A stretch of DNA of 64,000 nt from Candidatus Dormiibacter spiritus (GTDB taxonomy: Bacteria; Chloroflexota; Dormibacteria; Dormibacterales; Dormibacteraceae). Numbering within the stretch: the first letter of the stretch is position 1; each line of letters opens with the position of its first letter. The position numbers were made by a program, and so were the translations under genes. The notes under the pieces are model-generated. The model had not been told where the DNA came from. It did not search any database and saw only the letters and a list, made by a program, of their open reading frames with translations. The DNA lies in assembly GCA_003244185.1 (NCBI GenBank), contig QHBT01000009.1:1-64000 (forward strand), written 5' to 3'. Shown piece by piece: positions 34,355 through 43,781 of the stretch.

Positions 34355-35529
34355 GCGGTAGTAACCTCACTGAGCCGAACCGCTGGAGCGTCACGGTGCT
34401 CCTCGAGCAGCTGGGAATAGGTTTCGGCCAGGTCGCTGCCGAGCTGAGCCGGGTCGAAGCGATCGTGGACCTGGGTCCGAGCCCCCGCCGCCAACCGGGT
34501 GCGTTCCTCCGGGTGGTCCAGGAGGTGCCCGATAGCTCGCGCGAGCAGGGCCGGGGCGCCGGCGGGAACCAGGATGCCGGTTCTGCCGGGAACTACCAGC
34601 TCGGGAACCGCGTTGACGGCTGTCGCCACCACCGGCACGCCAGCGGTCATCGCCTCGGCGATCGAGCACGGCAGGCCCTCGTAGAGGCTGGACATCGCGA
34701 AGACGTCGAGTCCCGGGAGCAGGTAGCCGACGTCGCGGCGCTCACCCAGAAAGAGGAAGCGATTCTGCAGCCCGCGGCGGCCGGCCAGCTCGCGCATGCG
34801 TCGCTCCAGAGGGCCGCCGCCGATCCAGACGAATCTGGCGTCGGTCCGGCCGAGCCTCTGGAAGGCGTCGAGCATGTGCTCGGGCGCCTTCTGGCCGGCA
34901 AGCCTGCCCACCGTACCCACCACCGGCGCGTCTGGCCGGACGCCCAGGCGCCGGCGCGCCTCCGCGCGTGACGAAGGGTTGGCGGCGACGATACTGCTGG
35001 TGTCGATGGCGGGCGCGATCACCCGCAGCCGCTCGGGGGAAGCGATCCCCAGTCGAACGGCGTCGGCCGCCACATTGGCTCCCACGGCCAGGAAGCGGTC
35101 GGTGTGGCGGCCGAGACGGCGCTCGATCTCAATGTAGGTTCGGCGCATGATCGGCATCTGGAAGTCGTGGAAGGGGAAGCCGTGAAAGGTGTGGACGGTG
35201 GCGCGCACGCCCGCCCGCCGCGCCGCCATCCGGCCCAGTGCACCGGCCTTGGCGCTGTGGGTGTGGACGACGTCCGGCCGCAGCGTGGCCAGCTCGTGGG
35301 TTAGCTCGTGCAGGCAGCGGAGGTCCTCGCGGGGATTGACCTCCGGCCGCAGGTGCCGTAGGCGCACCACTTCGAAGCCGGAGCGCTCAGCCTCGGCCAG
35401 CAGCGGGCCGCCGTCAGCTGCCAGGATGCTGACCCGGTAGCAGTGGGGGTCCAGTGCCTGGGCGCCCCGCAGGGCGACGCCTCCGGCACCCGCGATGAAC
35501 CGGGTGACGATCTGCGCGACGTGGATCAT
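34351..35529 (-). CDS. GT4-family glycosyltransferase
   Basis: A 392-residue GT-B enzyme. The N-terminal domain has VVHTHSAKAGALGRMAARRA and the C-terminal domain has VGTVGRLAGQKAPEHMLDAF, FVWIGGGPLERRM and the nucleotide-sugar site SLYEGLPCSIAEAMTAGVPV (E-x7-E type). It transfers a sugar to a growing lipid-linked oligosaccharide on the cytoplasmic face. It overlaps the dehydratase stop by one base and the MBL-Rieske start by four. Confidence 0.92.
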   Translation of the reverse strand: MIHVAQIVTRFIAGAGGVALRGAQALDPHCYRVSILAADGGPLLAEAERSGFEVVRLRHLRPEVNPREDLRCLHELTHELATLRPDVVHTHSAKAGALGRMAARRAGVRATVHTFHGFPFHDFQMPIMRRTYIEIERRLGRHTDRFLAVGANVAADAVRLGIASPERLRVIAPAIDTSSIVAANPSSRAEARRRLGVRPDAPVVGTVGRLAGQKAPEHMLDAFQRLGRTDARFVWIGGGPLERRMRELAGRRGLQNRFLFLGERRDVGYLLPGLDVFAMSSLYEGLPCSIAEAMTAGVPVVATAVNAVPELVVPGRTGILVPAGAPALLARAIGHLLDHPEERTRLAAGARTQVHDRFDPAQLGSDLAETYSQLLEEHRDAPAVRLSEVTTA

Positions 35530-37031
35530 CAGAAGTCATCTGGGTAGTAGGCGGCCATCGAATCAGTGGTCGTCGACATCGGGCGGCCCACTTCGGGGAA
35601 CCGCTCGGCCAGAATCTTCCTCACCTCGTGCATGCGGTTGCGCTGGGCAACTTCGCAAAGCCGGTCTAAGTAGGTGCCCAGCTCGGCGTCCGGTGCCCTG
35701 CGAACCGTGGCCCAGATCCGCGGATGAAGTGTTGTCACGTGCTGCTCGGTCTCGCTGAAGAGCGTCTCGTCGAGCTTCTCACCAGGCCGCAGCCCGGTGA
35801 AGACTATGTCCAAGTCATCCTCGACGACGTGCATCAGGGCAGCCGTGTTGTGGACCAGGTCGAGGATCTTGACCGGCTTGCCCATGTCGAGCACGAATGT
35901 CTCGCCCGCGTTGGCGAGCCCGGCCGCCTCGATCACCAGTCCCACAGCTTCCTCGACGGTCATGAAAAACCGTGTCATGTCGGAGTGCGTCACGGTGATC
36001 GGCTCGCCGTTCTGGAGCTGGTCGGTGAGAACGTTGAGAAAGGAGCCGCGGCTGCCCAGAACATTGCCGAAGCGCACGGAGGCGAACTTGGTCGGGGGGC
36101 GTGCATTCATCTCGACGATCATCTCGGCCAGGCGCTTGGTCGCCCCTAACACTGATGTGGGGTCGGCCGCCTTGTCGGTGGAGATCAGGATGAAGCGCTC
36201 AGTGCCGAACTCGCGCGCAGCGTCCACCAGCCAGCGGGTGCCCAGCACATTAGACTTGACGCCCTCACACGGGTGCAGCTCAAGCAGCGGCAGGTGCTTG
36301 TGGGCCGCCGCGTGAAAGACGACCTCCGGTCGCCAGTGCCTGAACAGCTGTCGGATGCGATCGCGGTCACGGATGTCGGCGATGATGAGCTCGGGGTTGT
36401 CAAGCAGCGCCTTGCCGGTCAGCTCCATGAGCATCCTGTGCAGGTTCGACTCGTCATGGTCGAGCATCAGCAGCCGGCTGGGGTCGAAGCCTTTGATTTG
36501 GCGGCAGAGTTCGCTACCGATTGAGCCGCCGGCGCCGGTGACAAGGACTCGCTTGCCCTGAATCAACTCCCGTGAGTCGGAGCGGACCACATGCAGCTCG
36601 TCCCGACCCAGCAGCTTGTCCACCCGCATCCTGCGGAGATCTGAGATGCGAGCGTCGCGCTCGATGGCGGCGCCGAACGAGGGAAGGTATCGAACGGAAA
36701 CAGCCGCCGACGCAGCTGCCTCGGCCAGCCGGCGAATCTCGGCATTGCTGAGCGACGGGATGGCTATGATGACGGCCGCGATGGAGTGCCGGTGGGCGAC
36801 TTCCGCCAGCTCGGCGGTCGTACCGACGATCGGCAGTCCGTCCACCTCCTCGGCGAACGCGTTGTCGTCGAGAAAGCCCAGCGGCTCAAGGCCCAGCTCG
36901 GGGCTCCTCAGCAGGTCCCGGGCGAGAACCTGGCCCGCCTCACCGGCGCCCACGATGAGCGTGCGCAGGCGGACTCGGTGGCGGGGTCGGGTCAGCAGTG
37001 GGATATCCGGGTCGGTGACGGGTTCGATCAT
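35529..37031 (-). CDS. FlaA1/CapD-like nucleotide-sugar dehydratase, soluble form
   Basis: A 500-residue protein with a CoA-binding-like Rossmann domain (TLIVGAGEAGQVLARDLL) and a C-terminal SDR dehydratase (RVLVTGAGGSIGSELCRQI, HAAAHKHLPLLELHP, ISTDKAADPTSVLGATKRLAE). These are marks of UDP-GlcNAc 4,6-dehydratases, which make 4-keto-6-deoxy sugars. The usual N-terminal membrane helices of CapD-type proteins are absent. The product would feed the DegT aminotransferase encoded just upstream, giving a 4-amino-6-deoxy sugar. Confidence 0.9.
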   Translation of the reverse strand: MIEPVTDPDIPLLTRPRHRVRLRTLIVGAGEAGQVLARDLLRSPELGLEPLGFLDDNAFAEEVDGLPIVGTTAELAEVAHRHSIAAVIIAIPSLSNAEIRRLAEAAASAAVSVRYLPSFGAAIERDARISDLRRMRVDKLLGRDELHVVRSDSRELIQGKRVLVTGAGGSIGSELCRQIKGFDPSRLLMLDHDESNLHRMLMELTGKALLDNPELIIADIRDRDRIRQLFRHWRPEVVFHAAAHKHLPLLELHPCEGVKSNVLGTRWLVDAAREFGTERFILISTDKAADPTSVLGATKRLAEMIVEMNARPPTKFASVRFGNVLGSRGSFLNVLTDQLQNGEPITVTHSDMTRFFMTVEEAVGLVIEAAGLANAGETFVLDMGKPVKILDLVHNTAALMHVVEDDLDIVFTGLRPGEKLDETLFSETEQHVTTLHPRIWATVRRAPDAELGTYLDRLCEVAQRNRMHEVRKILAERFPEVGRPMSTTTDSMAAYYPDDF

Positions 37032-38257
37032 CGGGTCAGCTCCAAATGCAGGTCGCCGGTCGTGGCACGCGACTGCTCGCTCAAGCCGGCGATCTCGGAA
37101 CAGACGCGCTCGACCTCGTGATCGCCCAGGCTGGCGAAGAAGGGCAGGGACACGATCCGTTCGAAGACAATGTCGGCAGCGGGGAAGGCCCTCTCCAGGT
37201 CCGGACCGAGCAGCCGCTGAAAGTGTGGCTGGTGATGGAGCGGGATGAAGTGCACCGAGCAGTCGATTCCGCGTGCTGAGAGGCGTTCGATCAGGGTGTC
37301 CCGGTCGAGCCCGAACTCAGGTTCGACCTGCACAACGTAGAGGTGCCAGGCATGGCGGCCCGTCGCCGGCCGGGCCGGCAGGCGGATCCCGGGCACGCCG
37401 GCCAGGCCGGCGTCGAAGATCGCTGCAAGCTCGGCCCGGCGGGCTTGCCAGGAGCCAAGGTGGCGCAGCTGGGCTCGGCCCATCGCCGCCTGAAGGTCAG
37501 TCATGTTCGCCTTCAGTCCATCGCTTTTGACCTCGTAGCGCCAGCTGGCCCGGCCCGGCAGATAGCGGCGCCAGGCGTCTGCGCTCATCCCGTGGAGCCG
37601 CAGCTCACGCGCCGCCGCCGCGACGGCCGGAAGGTCGGTTGTGAGCATGCCGCCCTCACCGATCGGCAGGTTCTTCGTCGCGTAGAAGCTGAAGCACGTC
37701 GCGGCGGAGATCGTGCCCACCGGCCGCGCACCCGCCCAAGTGCCGATCGCATGCGCGGCGTCTTCGACCACCCGGCTGAGCGGTAGCCCGGCCGCCTCTG
37801 CCAGCTCCTCGACGGGGGCCGGCTGGCCCGCGAAGTGGAGCGCCACCATGGCGTCGGCCCCCCCGGCGCGGCGAACCGCCGCCCGCGTCGTGGCCGCGTT
37901 AGGCATCAACGTCTCCGGATCGACGTCGCAGAGCACCGGCACCAGACCGGCCCGGGTGATCGCGTGGACTGCGCCGCAGAAGGTGACCGTCGAAGTGAGT
38001 ACCCGGCTGCCAGGCGGCAACTGCAAGGATCGCAGGCCGATCTCGATCGCCGCGGTGCAGGAGGACACAGCCACGGCGTGGCGCGCGCCGACGTGTTCCG
38101 CGAACTCACGCTCGAACTCGATGACCTCAGGTCCGGAGGTGATCCAGCCTGAGGCCAGGATCCGCTGGGCCGCCACCCGTGCCTCGAGACTGATCTCGGT
38201 CCGGCAGAAGGGGATCCGCAAGGGGACCGGGCGCCCAACCTCGACCGGCGCGCTCAC
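37028..38257 (-). CDS. DegT/DnrJ/EryC1/StrS-family sugar aminotransferase
   Basis: A 409-residue PLP enzyme. SSCTAAIEIGL is the phosphate-binding region, VVEDAAHAIGTW carries the Asp contacting the pyridine nitrogen, and FSFYATKNLPIGEGGML contains the Schiff-base Lys. It aminates keto-sugar nucleotides, most likely the product of the adjacent FlaA1-like dehydratase. It is coupled to both neighbours by 4-bp overlaps (GTGA, ATGA). Confidence 0.93.
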   Translation of the reverse strand: MSAPVEVGRPVPLRIPFCRTEISLEARVAAQRILASGWITSGPEVIEFEREFAEHVGARHAVAVSSCTAAIEIGLRSLQLPPGSRVLTSTVTFCGAVHAITRAGLVPVLCDVDPETLMPNAATTRAAVRRAGGADAMVALHFAGQPAPVEELAEAAGLPLSRVVEDAAHAIGTWAGARPVGTISAATCFSFYATKNLPIGEGGMLTTDLPAVAAAARELRLHGMSADAWRRYLPGRASWRYEVKSDGLKANMTDLQAAMGRAQLRHLGSWQARRAELAAIFDAGLAGVPGIRLPARPATGRHAWHLYVVQVEPEFGLDRDTLIERLSARGIDCSVHFIPLHHQPHFQRLLGPDLERAFPAADIVFERIVSLPFFASLGDHEVERVCSEIAGLSEQSRATTGDLHLELTR

Positions 38258-39588
38258 CGCTCTACCGTCCGTGAGCTCTCGGCCAAGGCGACGGTGGGGC
38301 TCAGCTCGGTCTCCTGGCGGTGCCCGTTGCGCGGCGAGCTCGGCAGGCCGGCGGCGCCGTATGTAATGACACCGAGCACCGGCCAGCGCGACAGCCGGAT
38401 CAGGTCCATGAGCGGCTGCAGCTCGACCTTCTTCAGGACCTCGGGGGCAAGCACCACCAGCCCGACTGACCAGTCTCCGTTGGGGGCTGGGTCCGAGGCA
38501 CCGTAGGACTGGACGGCCAGACTCGAACTGTCCGCCGCCGCGACCGAGCGCTGGAGCCGCTTGGCCAGCGTCGGGATCCCGTCGGTAGTCGGCGCCCCGA
38601 TCAAGCGAACTACGCTGACGCCGGCGGCCTGCGCGGCCAGATGAAGGCGCTGTGTAAGCGGCGCTGGGAGGCTGGTAAAGACCGCCGGCGACCCCCCGTC
38701 GAGATGGCCGATGACCGGCACCCCGAGCAGGTCGGCCAGAGCCCGACGGCCGATCAAGGTCGGGCGGAGGACCTCCATGATGGTTGCCAGGGCGACGCCG
38801 GCCACTAGGCCCAGCAGGCCGCCGAGCGCCAAGTCGACAGGCAGTTGCGTGCGGTCCGGCGAACTCGGCGGGGTGGCCTGCTGGATCACCGCCGGCGACT
38901 GGGCGCCGCTGTTCTGGAGCAGCGCGTCGCGCTGGGTGTGCAGGTTTCCAAGCTCCTGAACCAGGCTGCTGCGCTGCTGCTGCAGTCCGTTCAACTGGTT
39001 GGTCACGATCTGGATCTGAAGTGCGATGGCACCCTCGTTCGCCGGGCTGGCAGGGACGTCGCTCAGGGAGGCGAGTTTGTTGTTCAGATCCGCCGTCCGC
39101 GTGTCGATGTCCACGATCGCTTGGGAATCGGCATCGATCTGCCTTTGCAGGCCGGGCAGTTGGTCGGCACCCCGGCTGTTGCTCACGCGGGTAAGAAGCA
39201 GGTCGTCCGCCAGCCGATTAGCGAGCGTGGCGGCCACGCTCGGGTCGGTATCGGTGACGCTGAGCTCCACCACGCCGGACGAGCCGAGGGGCTGGACAGT
39301 AATGGCCTTGGTGACTTCGGGCACTGTTCGATTGACGTCGGCCACGTTGATGGCGGACTGGACGTGACTGGGGCTGGTGACAACTGCACGCGCCGTATCC
39401 GCGATGGCTACCGCCTGGGCGGGGTCCTGCGGGTCGGGTGTCCCGAGTTGGACGCGACTCGCGGCCGTGTACTTGACACCGCCGGCAAAATAGACGCCAG
39501 AGGCCAGCGCTAGGCCGAGCAACACGAGCGCCGCAATCAGTTTCAGATGGCCGCGCAGAATGCGATTAGCCGCTTCGTTAAGTTCCAC
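38254..39588 (-). CDS. Wzz/Wzc-like chain-length determinant without kinase domain
   Basis: A 444-residue protein with an N-terminal helix (about residues 17-36), a long extracytoplasmic coiled-coil region (VSNSRGADQLPGLQRQIDAD and onward), and a second helix (about 240-260, LALGGLLGLVAGVALATI). The cytoplasmic C-terminus (PTLIGRRALADLLGVPVIG onward) resembles the region leading to a BY-kinase, but lacks a Walker A. It would set polymer length. GTG 39588 is chosen because it begins the Wzz domain (VELNEAANRILRGH), with AAGG just upstream; the longer frame has no plausible N-terminus. First gene of the EPS operon. Confidence 0.85.
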   Translation of the reverse strand: MELNEAANRILRGHLKLIAALVLLGLALASGVYFAGGVKYTAASRVQLGTPDPQDPAQAVAIADTARAVVTSPSHVQSAINVADVNRTVPEVTKAITVQPLGSSGVVELSVTDTDPSVAATLANRLADDLLLTRVSNSRGADQLPGLQRQIDADSQAIVDIDTRTADLNNKLASLSDVPASPANEGAIALQIQIVTNQLNGLQQQRSSLVQELGNLHTQRDALLQNSGAQSPAVIQQATPPSSPDRTQLPVDLALGGLLGLVAGVALATIMEVLRPTLIGRRALADLLGVPVIGHLDGGSPAVFTSLPAPLTQRLHLAAQAAGVSVVRLIGAPTTDGIPTLAKRLQRSVAAADSSSLAVQSYGASDPAPNGDWSVGLVVLAPEVLKKVELQPLMDLIRLSRWPVLGVITYGAAGLPSSPRNGHRQETELSPTVALAESSRTVER

Positions 39589-39874
39589 AACCTTAACCTT
39601 GCCGCCGCCCCTTGGAGAAGAAAATGGGGATTGCCAGCCGCCCGGGCGGGGCGGTCCCTGAGGGTCTAGGTCATTCGCCCATGTCCAGGTCCAGCGCGCC
39701 TCAGGCTTCGACTGGCAGCCGGGCGGCAAGTGTGACGCGAATTGGCTGAGGGCTAGGCCGGTCGCCTCCCACCCCGCCCAGACCCATCGGGGACATAAGC
39801 CCAGAGTGGGCTGGGACGCCGTCCCAAGCCAGGTCGGCTAGCGCCGGTCAGCACCTTCCGCGTTTGACGCGCAA

Positions 39875-40888
39875 TCAGACTGGCTGGCGGTTGATCCATT
39901 GCAGGGCGGCAACGTGCCCGGCCTGGTCGGCGAGGTTGCCGTCCTGGTAGTCCCAGGCAAAGATCCAGTAGCCGCTCGCGCCCTGGTGCTGCCAGTGCTC
40001 GAACTGAGTTCTCAGCTCCGCCGGGCTCGGCCACCGCCAGGAGGAGGCGTTGAAGTCCTGCAGTATGAACTCCCACTTGGCAACACCTGCCTGATGTATG
40101 CGGTTGACCGCCTGGTCGATCATTCCGTAGTCGCAGGGGCCCGACTGGCAGGGGTAGACGTCGAAGGCCAGCACATCCACGGTGCCGTTCATAGGCAGGC
40201 CGGCCGGCCAGTGACCGGTATCGGGGTCGTTGAACTGGTCGTCCGCCACCCAGGTCTGCGCGCGGGGGTCGGCCGAGTGCACCAGCCCAGTCAGGTGCGA
40301 GTAAACAGGGGCTGCAGCGCAGCCGTTGGCGGTCGGCTCGTCGCCGATCTGGTAGGTCAACCCACCATAGCCGGAGCGGACGTTGTCAGTCACGACCGCA
40401 ACGATGGCAGCGTCGCTCATGGTCTGCTGGCAGGAGCGATTGTCATAGGCGGGTACCCAGACCATGCCGTTCAGTCCCGCCGCTGCCTCGGCCTGTCCCA
40501 GGCTGGCAACGCCGCCGTCGGTCGCTGCGTTGAACCCGGCTGCCGCCATAGCCCGCCAGGCTTCCGAGTTGAACCGGTACACCCCCCGCCGGGCGGGCGC
40601 AGAGGTCGACCGGGCAGGCGCAGAGGTCGACCTGGCACCCGCTGACGGCTTCGCCGCGCCGGGGCGGGCGCCGGCTGCCCGAGGAGCGAGTTGGACGGCC
40701 ACCGGGGTCGGCGATGGAGACGTCGCCGGGTTGGTCTCGACCTCCGGCCGGTCGGCCACAGACAGGCCGGCGCGCTGCGGGGCGCTGGGCGGCTCGACCC
40801 CAGCGGTCGACGAGCAGCCGGCGGCGGCCAGCGCCAGACCTATCGCCCACATAGCCGGCTTTCGCAGCGAGCCCGGCAAGCCGCTCAC
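39875..40888 (-). CDS. Glycosidase-like lipoprotein, paralogue B
   Basis: A 337-residue lipoprotein with the lipobox in LALAAAGCSS and a linker containing two tandem copies of ARSTSAP. The folded part closely parallels the protein at 22237-23145: GVYRFNSEAWRAMAAAGFNA, YQIGDEPTANGC, TWVADDQFNDPD, VLAFDVYPCQSGPC, FILQDFNASSW, GYWIFAWDYQ. The conserved acidic and Cys positions suggest the same barrel and activity. GTG 40888 is the start. It stands alone, ~290 bp from the Wzz-like gene. Confidence 0.75.
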   Translation of the reverse strand: MSGLPGSLRKPAMWAIGLALAAAGCSSTAGVEPPSAPQRAGLSVADRPEVETNPATSPSPTPVAVQLAPRAAGARPGAAKPSAGARSTSAPARSTSAPARRGVYRFNSEAWRAMAAAGFNAATDGGVASLGQAEAAAGLNGMVWVPAYDNRSCQQTMSDAAIVAVVTDNVRSGYGGLTYQIGDEPTANGCAAAPVYSHLTGLVHSADPRAQTWVADDQFNDPDTGHWPAGLPMNGTVDVLAFDVYPCQSGPCDYGMIDQAVNRIHQAGVAKWEFILQDFNASSWRWPSPAELRTQFEHWQHQGASGYWIFAWDYQDGNLADQAGHVAALQWINRQPV

Positions 40889-41334
40889 CTCGCTCTCACG
40901 CTCTGCGGAACGCGTCGCCTCACGACGAACGAGCCGGCCCGCCCCGCATCGGTGACTGCGTCGGCGAAGAACCGGTCTCCCTTCACCCTGATTCTCATCC
41001 AGCTCGCACTCATGCAACCTCCCGACCGGCCTCGAACGCCCCCCGCAGCCATAGCGGCAGGAGATTCGAGCCGGTCCTTGCTACCCCCTGGACGGCGGCA
41101 CCGAGCCGGGCGCACGCCTGTCGGACCGTTCGTCTCTGGTGGTCGCCTAGCCTGCGGCAATCACAGCACAGATGTCAAGCCATGACCCATGGTCGCTCGG
41201 GCTCGACTCGATCACCAGCCGGAGCGATGCTGGGACATGGCCTCGCGCCGTTGCGGGGCCGTGGTTGGCAGCGATCGCCCCCCGCAGCAGCGAGCAGCGG
41301 ACCAGCCCGTTGCCGCTGAGGCCGGGATTGGGCG
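40889..41334. other. Intergenic region between lipoprotein paralogues
   Basis: About 445 bp. No supported gene, RNA or clear repeat was seen; open frames on both strands lack ribosome-binding sites. It contains the upstream region of paralogue B. Confidence 0.4.
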
Positions 41335-42213
41335 TCAGCCGGTCGTCGTGAAGGGGACCCGGTTCTCAGTCGCCAGCTGGGCCACATTGTCCGGGTAGCT
41401 GCTGAGCTCGGTGCTCTTCCAGTGCCAGCTGAAGACCAGGTAGCCGGTGGCTCGACTGGCCCGCCAGAGCTGCCATTGATGGGCCAGCTCCGCGGCGGAC
41501 GGAAGCCGGTAGTAGTCGTCCTGGAAATCCTGCAGCACTGCCCAGTACGGCACGTGGAGCCGGTCGATGGCGGCGATGGCATCGGGGATCAGGTTCCAGT
41601 TGCAGCCGTTGGCGAAGGAGCAGGGGTAGACATCGATCGCAATGATGTCCACGGTGCCCCGCCAGGGTGCATAGGGGAACCGCTCCCCGGTCCTGGGGTC
41701 GTACTCCTGGATCACAGTGAAGGTGGGCCTTGCGTCGAAGCGGTGGACAAGCGCAGTGCGGGCGCGAAACTTTGCAGGTCCGCCTGGACAGGCCGAGACT
41801 AGCGGCTCGTCACCCAGGAAGAAGGCGCCGATGGCGGAGTGGCCCCGGATGCCCTGCAGCAGCCTGACCACCGTGTTGTCATCGCGTTCGAAGGTGCACG
41901 AGTCTTTCTTCCAGCCGCCAAGCCAGACGAATGCCTTGGCGCCGGCCGGCAATGCGTCGAGCTGGCTTCGGTCGGGGTTGACGTCAAAGGTGTTGAACCC
42001 GGCCTGCATCTGCTTGCTGTGCCCGTCAGGTGAGCCATCCTTGCCGTACACGCCACGGACCAGATAGCCAGCGGCGGCCGGCGAGACCGCAGCGGCGGGC
42101 CCCGCTGGAGCACCGGGCGTGGCACCGCAGGCGAGAGTGAAGACACCGGCCAGGAGCGCCGCCAGCAGGCCGGCGAGCCGCCCATGACAGCTACGCAGCT
42201 GGGGGCACCGCAT
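41335..42213 (-). CDS. Glycosidase-like lipoprotein, paralogue C (divergent)
   Basis: A 292-residue lipoprotein (lipobox in GVFTLACGA) from the same family as the other two but clearly divergent: GVYGKDGSPDG instead of GVYRFNSE, FFLGDEPLVSACPG, VDIIAIDVYPCSFANGC, AVLQDFQDDYYRLPS, GYLVFSWHW. The LGDEP and DVYPC motifs are kept. The ATG overlaps the RtcB-like stop by one base (TGATG), so it is co-translated with the RtcB/HprK-like pair rather than standing alone. Confidence 0.72.
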   Translation of the reverse strand: MRCPQLRSCHGRLAGLLAALLAGVFTLACGATPGAPAGPAAAVSPAAAGYLVRGVYGKDGSPDGHSKQMQAGFNTFDVNPDRSQLDALPAGAKAFVWLGGWKKDSCTFERDDNTVVRLLQGIRGHSAIGAFFLGDEPLVSACPGGPAKFRARTALVHRFDARPTFTVIQEYDPRTGERFPYAPWRGTVDIIAIDVYPCSFANGCNWNLIPDAIAAIDRLHVPYWAVLQDFQDDYYRLPSAAELAHQWQLWRASRATGYLVFSWHWKSTELSSYPDNVAQLATENRVPFTTTG

Positions 42214-43781
42214 CAGTTGAGGACGGCGATCGGGCGGAGCCGCGCCACCGGGCGGACCAGACGCTCAGCGACCATGATTTGGAGGCCCTCGTCGACGCCC
42301 CGGTTGTCCAGGTGTTGGACCACCTTGGCATCGTCACTGTCGTAGCTGTAGCGCAGTGTCGCCCGGCCCTGGGGATCCGGCCCGGAGAGCCCACGGTTGG
42401 CGAAGTCCTTGACGATGCTACCGGTGCCGTGGCAAGCCGTGTGCAGGCTCGGCCGTGACTCGTTGGTCCCCACGCAGAGGTAGGAGCAGGTCCGACTGGT
42501 CCCCGGGACCAGCACCGGCTGGCCTGTCACCGAGAAGATCGGGTGGGCGGCCATCAGTTTGGGACCGTAGGCGCGGGAGGCGTTGTGGCGGTGGACGATG
42601 GCCGTGCGCCCGTCGACCTCCTCCTCGTAGATCGAGTTATGCGGAGAGTCGACGATCAGGCGGCTTCCTGAGCAGAGGTGCTCGCGCGCCAGCCGGCGCA
42701 GGCTCGCATAAGTGGCCTGGCGGAACGCGAAGCCGTAGTTCATGGCCACCGCGCGGGACAGCATCAAGCGACGGCCCTCCTCGCTGAAGCGCTCCACCGG
42801 CGGACAGCCGTCGCCGAAGTAGAGCTGCAGGCGCAGGCGCAGTTGCTCAAGCGAGCGGGCAGTGGCCAGGTGGTAGGCCGGCTTCTGCAGGAGCATCACT
42901 TTCCGGAGCGTGCTGTTGACTTTCTTCCGCTTACCGAACAGGGCCCCCATGGCGCCGGCCAAAGGGCCGCCGCCGTTGTGGTACTGGAGCGTAATCTGGC
43001 CCTGGTGCAGGCCCAGTCGGGAAGCGGTGTCTCCGTCGAGCACCTCCTCGACCTCCTGCAGCTCCAGGAAGTGGTTGCTGGGGCCGATGGTCCCAAAGCG
43101 CATGCGCGACAGCTGCGTCAGAAGCCAGGGCAAGTCGTCGCGGACGCTCTGGGCGCCGCCGTAAGGGGCAAGGTCGAGCTGCCCCCCCTCCTCGATGCGG
43201 GCGATGTCGTCAGGGTCGGCTGCCCAGCGGTCCATCGCGAAAGGTGCGCCCTCCACCGCGGAGCGCAGCACTTCCTCGTGGGTGAGCTCCAGGCGGCGGC
43301 TTGGCGGCACCGGGTACCGGCGCCGGGCGGCGCCGTAGAACGCGTCGACCGCCGTTCGCTTGGGCCGCTCGCCGTCCAGCGCGATCAGGGCCATGCCGCA
43401 ATTTACGGAGGCGCTGGTCAGGGTGGGCCGGATGGTGTCTCGGGTGGCTACAGCGATGCTCGACGGCATCTCCATGTTCTGCTTGTGAAAGAAGTCGGGC
43501 AGCACGACGGGAGGGGCCGCGAGGTCGGCGTCGCGCAGCCCCTCGGCAAGGACGGCGAGGGCCTCCGGCTCAGCCGGATGGTCGAGGCTGTCGTAGATCC
43601 GCGGCCGTTGCAGGTCGCGCTTGGGGTCGTGCCCATGGCCGTGGTCCCAGTGGTCACTCCGGCCGTTGCCGCCGTCGTGATCGCAATCGAGCAGCGCCCC
43701 AGGCGCTGGCACGGCGCTGCGCTGTGGGTGGTGGATGCGAGTGAAGCTTTCGTCTCCCGAAGTTGTGGAGTCGATATTCAA
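42213..43781 (-). CDS. RtcB-like RNA-ligase homologue with altered metal site
   Basis: A 522-residue RtcB-fold protein. Equivalent motifs are SVNCGMALI (metal Cys128), GTIGPSNHFLELQ (His237), ITLQYHNGGG (His268), DSPHNSIYEEE (His381), HRHNASRAYGP and ACHGTGS (His451, the residue that carries GMP in RtcB). The Asp ligand expected three residues before Cys128 is Ser125. The N-terminus has a His-rich stretch (HDGGNGRSDHWDHGHGHD, within 35-52) not found in standard RtcB. The TTG start overlaps the HprK-like stop (TTGA). No tRNA or RNA-repair gene is nearby, so its substrate is open. Confidence 0.82.
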   Translation of the reverse strand: MNIDSTTSGDESFTRIHHPQRSAVPAPGALLDCDHDGGNGRSDHWDHGHGHDPKRDLQRPRIYDSLDHPAEPEALAVLAEGLRDADLAAPPVVLPDFFHKQNMEMPSSIAVATRDTIRPTLTSASVNCGMALIALDGERPKRTAVDAFYGAARRRYPVPPSRRLELTHEEVLRSAVEGAPFAMDRWAADPDDIARIEEGGQLDLAPYGGAQSVRDDLPWLLTQLSRMRFGTIGPSNHFLELQEVEEVLDGDTASRLGLHQGQITLQYHNGGGPLAGAMGALFGKRKKVNSTLRKVMLLQKPAYHLATARSLEQLRLRLQLYFGDGCPPVERFSEEGRRLMLSRAVAMNYGFAFRQATYASLRRLAREHLCSGSRLIVDSPHNSIYEEEVDGRTAIVHRHNASRAYGPKLMAAHPIFSVTGQPVLVPGTSRTCSYLCVGTNESRPSLHTACHGTGSIVKDFANRGLSGPDPQGRATLRYSYDSDDAKVVQHLDNRGVDEGLQIMVAERLVRPVARLRPIAVLN

